This document shows positions 7,535 through 11,674 of a DNA stretch of 11,674 bases, one piece after another (within the stretch, counting starts at the first letter, position 1; every line of letters starts with the position of its first letter). Under the pieces are notes generated by a model, which saw only the letters and a program-made list of their open reading frames with translations, made no database searches and was not told the DNA's origin. Made by a program: the position numbers and the translations under genes. The DNA is from an uncultured Pelagibacteraceae bacterium (GTDB lineage: Bacteria > Pseudomonadota > Alphaproteobacteria > Pelagibacterales > Pelagibacteraceae), in assembly GCA_902608305.1 (NCBI GenBank), contig CACLNK010000033.1, positions 1 through 11,674 of the forward strand, given 5' to 3'.

Positions 7535-7996
7535 TCAGACTTTATTCTCCTTTTTTCTACAAAAATAAAAGGAAATATTTTTTTCTAAGTTATCACTTTT
7601 TAAATTTCTTGTAATTTCATGAACCAATTCACCAGATTTTCTAGTTATTATGCCTGACTCTGAGTAATTCTTTTCTTTATTAAAAGCTTTAAATAAAACT
7701 ACGTCTTTATTTACAACTTTGACATCAAATTTTACGGTTTTTGAAAGGAACAATGATAGTCCATTAATCAATAGTGTTTCTGGTTGTCTTGCAAAAATTT
7801 CAAATTTATCTAACCCTTTTTCATCTAAATCTTTGGCTAGAAAAGTTGTATAATTATATTCTGAATTCTTAAGTATTTTCTTTTCTAACTCGCATACAAA
7901 ACCAAGTTCAATATCCTCTTGTATATTTACATTTTTAGCAAATGATATAGTAAAGAATAATAAGCTGAGAGAGATATATAAAAAAAACTTTAACAT
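7535..7996 (-). CDS. Secreted periplasmic protein of unknown function
   Basis: I do not recognise a family. Residues 1-20 (MLKFFLYISLSLLFFTISFA) are a clear Sec signal peptide with likely cleavage after A20, leaving a 133-residue, lysine-rich mature protein. There are only two cysteines, C35 near the mature N-terminus (GFVCELEKKI) and C146 near the C-terminus (FYFCRKK), well placed for one disulfide closing the fold. The middle shows alternating strands (FEIFARQPETLLINGLSLFL, TVKFDVKVVNKDVVLFKAF), suggesting a beta-rich domain. No lipobox, catalytic motif or transmembrane helix beyond the signal was seen. The start ATG (7994-7996) lacks a strong Shine-Dalgarno. It sits just beyond the tmoX terminator, so it needs either readthrough or its own promoter in the 7997-8043 segment. 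Confidence 0.75.
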   Translation of the reverse strand: MLKFFLYISLSLLFFTISFAKNVNIQEDIELGFVCELEKKILKNSEYNYTTFLAKDLDEKGLDKFEIFARQPETLLINGLSLFLSKTVKFDVKVVNKDVVLFKAFNKEKNYSESGIITRKSGELVHEITRNLKSDNLEKNISFYFCRKKENKV

Positions 7997-8043
7997 TTAA
8001 CTAATTTCTTTTCTAACTCTAATCCATGTGGATTTACAAACTT

Positions 8044-8080
8044 AAAAAAAAATCTCCCCCAACATTGTTGGGAGAGATTT
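8044..8080 (-). terminator. Rho-independent terminator of tmoX
   Basis: An inverted repeat spans 8050-8080. In the minus-strand RNA the arms pair along almost their full length, with a single G-U wobble. The same position would be a C-A mismatch if read from the plus strand, so the hairpin fits minus-strand transcription. It is followed on the minus strand by nine consecutive U (8044-8052, partly shared with the stem base). The hairpin begins 21 bases after the tmoX stop codon. It should cut off most transcription from the tmoX promoter before the downstream envelope genes. Confidence 0.9.
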
Positions 8081-8101
8081 ATAATTTATTAGCTTTTGTG
8101 C

Positions 8102-9043
8102 TTATTTAGTCCAAGCTTTCCAAACAGACTTGTTATCAGCTAACCATTTTTTACCTGCATCTTCGTGAGTCATTTTGTCAACGTCAACTAAAGCTGCCAT
8201 TGCGCCAATTTGACCTGTAGAAAATGAAAGTTTTTTGAACATTTTAGCTGCTGCTGGATGAGTTTTTGTCCAGTCTGCATTTACAGCCTTTTTCAAATAA
8301 CCATCTGGTGAACCACATTTTCCATCACCACCGTCTTCTGGTCTACAACCAGCACTGTATGGCGGGAAGTCTATAAATGTAAAACCAGCACCATCTGTAA
8401 AGTTTGGTGTCCAGTTAAAGATTATAGTTCCTCTTCCTTCTTTCTTTGCTGCTGCTAATTCTGCCCAAAGTGCATCTGCACTTCCTGCAAATTTAACCCA
8501 CCAAAGACTTCCTAAACCTAATGCATCAATTCTTTGAGGTATTAAGTCTCCATGCCAAGTTTGTGGACCTTCTAACATTCTTCCTTTTCCATCTGAGTCA
8601 GGTGTTACAAAGTTTTTAGCACAATCAGGATTTTTTAAAGCAGTCCAATCTGGAAGACCTGGACATAATCCTTTGTCAGTTACCCAATTAGGATATCCCA
8701 TGTCCTCAAGAGTTCTTGCTTCGTGATCTCCCCAGTCAAGTAAACCACCAGCATCAAGAGCTGTAGTAAATGATTTACCAAAAGCAGATTCCCAAACTTC
8801 GTGTGATATATCTACATCACCTATTCGAATTGACTCATAAACAGCTTGAGAGTCAGCTGGTACATATTCTACATTTCCACCCATGTCTTCTATAATTCCA
8901 CCAATTACATAAGCCATAACAACTTGGCTTGACCAATTGTGTGTTGGGATTCGAGTAGGTTTTTTACTGTCAGCTGCTTGAACTGTAGCAAAACTTGCTA
9001 ATGATATCAAAACAGCAGATATTAAAGATAATATTTTCTTCAT
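8102..9043 (-). CDS. tmoX: Periplasmic TMAO/betaine-type binding protein of the ABC importer (TmoX/ProX-like)
   Basis: This is the periplasmic solute receptor of the importer, an OpuAC/ProX-type type II binding protein. A Sec signal peptide covers residues 1-23 (cleavage after VQA), and there is no lipobox, so the protein should be freely soluble. The mature part is rich in tryptophan and glycine. Trp residues at 37, 84, 181, 182 and 211, in HNW, EVWES, LWWVK and FNWTPN contexts, are candidates for the aromatic box that holds quaternary amines or N-oxides by cation-pi contacts. Two cysteine pairs (C127/C141 and C233/C243) suggest disulfides. Length, 313 residues, suits the family. The base composition is higher in GC than the neighbouring genes (43% in bases 8341-8400 against 28% in gpsA bases 1441-1500), as expected for a very highly expressed protein. 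It has a strong ribosome binding site, its own promoter and an immediate terminator. TMAO is inferred from tmm and tdm; related SAR11 proteins are reported to bind several osmolytes. Confidence 0.87.
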   Translation of the reverse strand: MKKILSLISAVLISLASFATVQAADSKKPTRIPTHNWSSQVVMAYVIGGIIEDMGGNVEYVPADSQAVYESIRIGDVDISHEVWESAFGKSFTTALDAGGLLDWGDHEARTLEDMGYPNWVTDKGLCPGLPDWTALKNPDCAKNFVTPDSDGKGRMLEGPQTWHGDLIPQRIDALGLGSLWWVKFAGSADALWAELAAAKKEGRGTIIFNWTPNFTDGAGFTFIDFPPYSAGCRPEDGGDGKCGSPDGYLKKAVNADWTKTHPAAAKMFKKLSFSTGQIGAMAALVDVDKMTHEDAGKKWLADNKSVWKAWTK

Positions 9044-9051
9044 TATTATCC

Positions 9052-9058
9052 CCTCCTT
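9052..9058 (-). promoter_or_regulatory. Strong Shine-Dalgarno of tmoX
   Basis: The minus strand carries a full AAGGAGG eight bases before the tmoX ATG. It is the strongest ribosome binding site in the window, where most genes have weak or no Shine-Dalgarno. It fixes the tmoX start and fits very high expression. Confidence 0.85.
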
Positions 9059-9070
9059 TATATTTATTTG

Positions 9071-9088
9071 TATTAATAATTATTAATA
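9071..9088. promoter_or_regulatory. Perfect 18-bp palindrome at the predicted tmoX transcription start, candidate operator
   Basis: TATTAATAATTATTAATA equals its own reverse complement over all 18 bases. Its upstream edge lies seven bases past the tmoX -10 box, so it would cover about +1 to +18 of the tmoX transcript. That is a classic position for a repressor operator; alternatively it makes a weak leader hairpin in the mRNA. The sequence is all A/T in an AT-rich background, so chance is a real alternative. Confidence 0.4.
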
Positions 9089-9094
9089 TCTCTA

Positions 9095-9124
9095 ATTATG
9101 CCTCTATTTTAAATGTATAGTCAA
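9095..9124 (-). promoter_or_regulatory. Sigma-70-type promoter of tmoX
   Basis: Reading the minus strand, TTGACT (9119-9124) and CATAAT (9095-9100) are separated by 18 bases. Each differs from the -35 and -10 consensus at one position. The predicted start point is near base 9088, giving a leader of about 45 bases that ends in the strong ribosome binding site. No equally good promoter was found on the plus strand for tdm in the same region. Confidence 0.75.
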
Positions 9125-9227
9125 CATGGAATAATCATATTTATTATAAATACATTTTAACCCTGTAATATTAGTCATTTTACTTAATCATTGTGTATTG
9201 ATAGAATTAGCTTTAACTATAAAGCAG

Positions 9228-11552
9228 ATGCAAACAAGTCTTGACATTAAAAATCCTGGTTTAAGAACTTTACCACCTGGAGTTGAAAGATATTATGTAA
9301 AAGGTGGGGGTTTGTCCGTAATAGAGGTTTTGCCTGAAGATAAAATAGAAATTATTAATGATGAGGGTAAACAGACTTGCGAAATAATTGTTTTTAACTC
9401 AAAAGGTAAGAGTGATTTGTCAATATTAAATTTAAAAGAAAATTCTAACGCAAATTTTTCAAAAAAAACAATTTCCCGAGACGAAAAAATTTCTAAATTA
9501 TTCAAACGTAAAAAATTTGATCTAGATAAAGCTAAATCATCAATAATATTTGATGAAGATTGTTTAATGGGTGAAAAGATAACTTTACAATCAAAAGACA
9601 AATGTACTGTTATGCTTGCGGCACCTGGGAAAGCAATGAATGTTCATGAACAAAATCCTCCAACAGATTTAACAATTTTTTTAAATAAGTCTAAGTTTAA
9701 AGAAACAGAAGAACAATATGTTTTACCAGAACCTCTTTATGATCCAACTACTGAAAAACTTATTAAAAGAAGAACTGCTGAAACTTATGAAGTAAAAGCT
9801 GGAGAATATATCCAAATAATTGACCCAGCTGGAAGACAATGTTCTGATTTTTTGGCTTTTGACTCACATAAATTAAATGATGGAATTGAAAGTTTAATTG
9901 ATCCTACTGCCACTCGAACTTTCATGGGTTCTGCTTATCCTACTCCAGGTTTGTTTTCAAAATTTTTTGATGCAGAACATGATCCAGTAATTGAAGTTAT
10001 AAGAGACACTGTTGGTAGACATGACACTTTTAATTACGCATGCACTGCAAAGTATTATGAGGATATGGGTTATATGGGTCATATCAACTGTTCGGAAAAT
10101 TTTAATGGCGTTTTAAAAAAATATGAAGTTAAACCAAAAAAGGGATGGACTGCAATAAATCTTTTTTTTAATACTGCTATTGATGCTAATAATGTTGCTT
10201 CTTTTGATGAGCCCTGGTCAAGACCAGGTGATTATGTATTATTTAGAGCTTTAAAAGATTTAACTTGTGCTTCTTCAGCATGTCCTTGCGACGTTGATCC
10301 AGCAAATGGATGGAATCCTACTGATATATTTGTTAGAACTTATCCTAAAGAAAAAAAAATTTCGAAGGGAGTAGCTTTTAGAGTGAGTACAAATTCAGAA
10401 CCAAAACTAACAAAAGAAACTGGTTTTCATAAAAAAACATCCAGTCATACAAAAAATTTTATAAACTATAATGGATATTGGTTGGCTAATAATTATACAA
10501 ATTATGGAGCAATCAAAGAATACACGTCTTGTAGAGAAAGTGCTATCGTAACTGACCTTTCTCCTTTAAGAAAATTTGAAATTTTAGGCCCCGATGCTGA
10601 AAATTTAATGCAATATACTCTTACTCGTAATGTAAAAAAATTATCAGTTGGACAAATTTCGTATACAGCAATGTGTTATGAGAATGGATGTATGATTGAT
10701 GATGGTACAATAATGAAATTAGGACAAGATAATTTCAGATGGGTTGGTGGGCAAGAGTACGGTGGTGAATGGTTAAAAGAACAAGCTAAAAAGAAAAATT
10801 TTAAAGTTTGGGTAAAATCATCAACAGATCAAATTCACAATATTGCTGTTCAAGGACCAAATAGCAGAAAAATTTTACAAAAATTTGTATGGACGCCTGA
10901 CACACAACCTTCTATCCAAAATCTTGAGTGGTTTAGATTAACTATAGCAAGAATAGATAACGTAACAGGGATACCTATTGTTGTTTCAAGAACTGGTTAT
11001 ACTGGAGAGTTAGGTTATGAAATATGGTGTCATCCAAAGGATGCAGACGCTGTTTGGGATAAAGTTTGGGAATCAGGTAAAGAATTTAATATATCTCCTC
11101 TTGGTTTAGAAGCCTTAGACATGGTTCGTATTGAGGCAGGACTAATTTTTTATGGATACGAATTTGATGATAAAACAGACCCCTTTGAAGCAGGAATAGG
11201 ATTTACCGTACCTCTTAAAACGAAAGAAGATGACTTCATAGGCAAAGAAGAATTAATAAAAAGAAAAGCAAATCCACAAAAAAAACTAGTTGGACTAGAA
11301 CTTATTGGTCATGAGCCAGCTGCAAATGGTAATACAGTTCATGTTGGAAGAGGACAAGTGGGCGTTATAACTAGTGGAATGTTGTCAAAAACTCTAAATA
11401 AAAATATTGCTCTTTGTAGAATAGATACAAAATATGCAGAAATAGATACAGAAGTTGAAGTTGGAAAAATTGACGGTCATCAAAAAAGAATTGGAGCAAA
11501 AGTCATAGCTTTTCCTTTTTACGATCCAACAAAATCAAAAGTAAGAGCATAA
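9228..11552 (+). CDS. tdm: Trimethylamine N-oxide demethylase (Tdm)
   Basis: Tdm splits TMAO into dimethylamine and formaldehyde in the cytoplasm. I start it at ATG 9228 (774 residues); the frame stays open to a TTG at 9198, but that has no ribosome binding site. Numbering here counts from 9198, so subtract 10 for the ATG form. Residues about 190-400 are a DUF1989-type metal domain: D217 (RQCSDFLAFD) matches the proposed catalytic aspartate, and C282, C362 and C364 (YACTAKYY; ACPCDVDP) match the zinc cysteines of characterised Tdm in both order and spacing. Residues about 420-784 are a GcvT-like tetrahydrofolate domain (SRTGYTGELGYEIW 597-610; GLEALDMVRIEAGL 636-649; PFEAGIGFTV 662-671), which can capture the formaldehyde carbon. 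Residues 20-165 look like a degraded copy of the metal domain. It diverges from tmoX and is followed one base later by another gene. Other GcvT/DUF1989 proteins are excluded mainly by the domain order and the neighbouring tmm and tmoXVW. Confidence 0.92.
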   Translation: MQTSLDIKNPGLRTLPPGVERYYVKGGGLSVIEVLPEDKIEIINDEGKQTCEIIVFNSKGKSDLSILNLKENSNANFSKKTISRDEKISKLFKRKKFDLDKAKSSIIFDEDCLMGEKITLQSKDKCTVMLAAPGKAMNVHEQNPPTDLTIFLNKSKFKETEEQYVLPEPLYDPTTEKLIKRRTAETYEVKAGEYIQIIDPAGRQCSDFLAFDSHKLNDGIESLIDPTATRTFMGSAYPTPGLFSKFFDAEHDPVIEVIRDTVGRHDTFNYACTAKYYEDMGYMGHINCSENFNGVLKKYEVKPKKGWTAINLFFNTAIDANNVASFDEPWSRPGDYVLFRALKDLTCASSACPCDVDPANGWNPTDIFVRTYPKEKKISKGVAFRVSTNSEPKLTKETGFHKKTSSHTKNFINYNGYWLANNYTNYGAIKEYTSCRESAIVTDLSPLRKFEILGPDAENLMQYTLTRNVKKLSVGQISYTAMCYENGCMIDDGTIMKLGQDNFRWVGGQEYGGEWLKEQAKKKNFKVWVKSSTDQIHNIAVQGPNSRKILQKFVWTPDTQPSIQNLEWFRLTIARIDNVTGIPIVVSRTGYTGELGYEIWCHPKDADAVWDKVWESGKEFNISPLGLEALDMVRIEAGLIFYGYEFDDKTDPFEAGIGFTVPLKTKEDDFIGKEELIKRKANPQKKLVGLELIGHEPAANGNTVHVGRGQVGVITSGMLSKTLNKNIALCRIDTKYAEIDTEVEVGKIDGHQKRIGAKVIAFPFYDPTKSKVRA

Positions 11553-11553
11553 A

Positions 11554-11674
11554 ATGATAAAAACTACAAAAGGACTTTTAGATTTTTGGGAAGAACAAAT
11601 GAAGCAATCCCATCGCTCTAGTAACTACTTTTTTAGAAAGTCTCCCTCTCATTACCATATGATGTTATTGGTCA
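11554..11674 (+). CDS. N-terminal fragment of an unidentified gene co-transcribed with tdm
   Basis: A frame opens at ATG 11554, one base after the tdm stop, and stays open to the window edge. It gives 40 codons, beginning MIKTTKGLLDFWEEQMKQSH and ending HYHMMLLV. AAGAG (11543-11547) lies six bases before the ATG and is a plausible Shine-Dalgarno. The spacing implies one transcript with tdm. No signal peptide or transmembrane helix is visible, so the protein is probably cytoplasmic. In methylamine-using marine bacteria tdm is often followed by dimethylamine monooxygenase (dmm) genes or by genes of the methylglutamate route, so a dimethylamine-processing subunit is the natural guess. The 40 residues are too few for me to recognise a family. 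Confidence 0.6.
   Translation, partial: MIKTTKGLLDFWEEQMKQSHRSSNYFFRKSPSHYHMMLLV

Noticed and set aside
8021..8034. Inverted repeat AATCCA-TG-TGGATT between the tmoX terminator and the next gene
   Set aside because: Six-base arms are too short to tell from chance here, and no promoter boxes are placed around it; noted only as a possible operator.
8102..9043. tmoX as a recently transferred gene, because of its higher GC
   Set aside because: The Gly/Ala/Trp-rich product and the signs of very high expression explain the composition; the transporter context is native-looking.
9138..9152. Second palindrome TATTTAT-T-ATAAATA in the tmoX-tdm divergent region
   Set aside because: It is A/T only, short and not positioned against a recognisable promoter, so chance is likely in this base composition.
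9044..9227. Riboswitch in the divergent region (for example SAM- or glycine-type)
   Set aside because: The tmoX leader is only about 45 bases and almost all A/T apart from the ribosome binding site; no conserved aptamer core was recognised.
9293..9601. A 102-residue minus-strand frame inside tdm
   Set aside because: It is a shadow of the Tdm coding frame, with low-complexity Ser/Leu/Phe content.

Overview
The window looks like a marine alphaproteobacterium of the SAR11 clade (Candidatus Pelagibacter or a close relative). The DNA is very AT-rich, the genes are tightly packed, lysine/asparagine/isoleucine-rich proteins dominate, and the content is osmolyte and methylamine genes arranged as in marine TMA/TMAO users. 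I judged the lineage from composition and gene content only, without a database search.

Layout, left to right. (1) Bases 2-643, plus strand: the C-terminal half of a trimethylamine monooxygenase (Tmm) whose start lies outside the window. (2) Bases 628-6500, minus strand: a compact run, in transcription order an ABC ATPase (TmoV/ProV type), a double-length ABC permease (TmoW/ProW type), glycerol kinase, a divergent GpsA-type glycerol-3-phosphate dehydrogenase, and an unannotated 52-residue two-helix membrane protein. Gaps are 10, 4, 9 and 0 bases. The small protein's 3' end overlaps the 3' end of tmm on the opposite strand. (3) Bases 6566-7996, minus strand: three small envelope proteins of unknown function, one membrane-anchored, one a secreted MORN-repeat protein and one secreted orphan. 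They lie between the transporter's binding-protein gene and its ATPase/permease genes. (4) Bases 8044-9124, minus strand: the periplasmic binding protein (TmoX/ProX type) with its own strong promoter, a strong ribosome binding site and a clear intrinsic terminator. (5) Bases 9228-11552, plus strand: a TMAO demethylase (Tdm), transcribed divergently from tmoX, followed one base later by the start of another gene that runs off the window.

How they work together. Tmm oxidises trimethylamine to trimethylamine N-oxide (TMAO). TmoX/TmoW/TmoV import TMAO, possibly with glycine betaine and related osmolytes. Tdm splits TMAO into dimethylamine and formaldehyde, and its GcvT-like domain can pass the one-carbon unit to tetrahydrofolate. 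The glycerol kinase/dehydrogenase pair would take glycerol to dihydroxyacetone phosphate; its close coupling to the transporter genes is unexplained.

Points that stand out: an apparent degenerate duplicate of the metal-binding domain inside Tdm; a perfect 18-bp palindrome at the predicted tmoX transcription start; the split transporter locus with three orphan envelope genes; and the small membrane-protein gene. No tRNA, rRNA, CRISPR array, insertion sequence or phage gene was seen. The only gene-free stretch over 150 bases is the tmoX-tdm divergent region (9044-9227), which holds the promoter, palindrome and ribosome binding site listed below.
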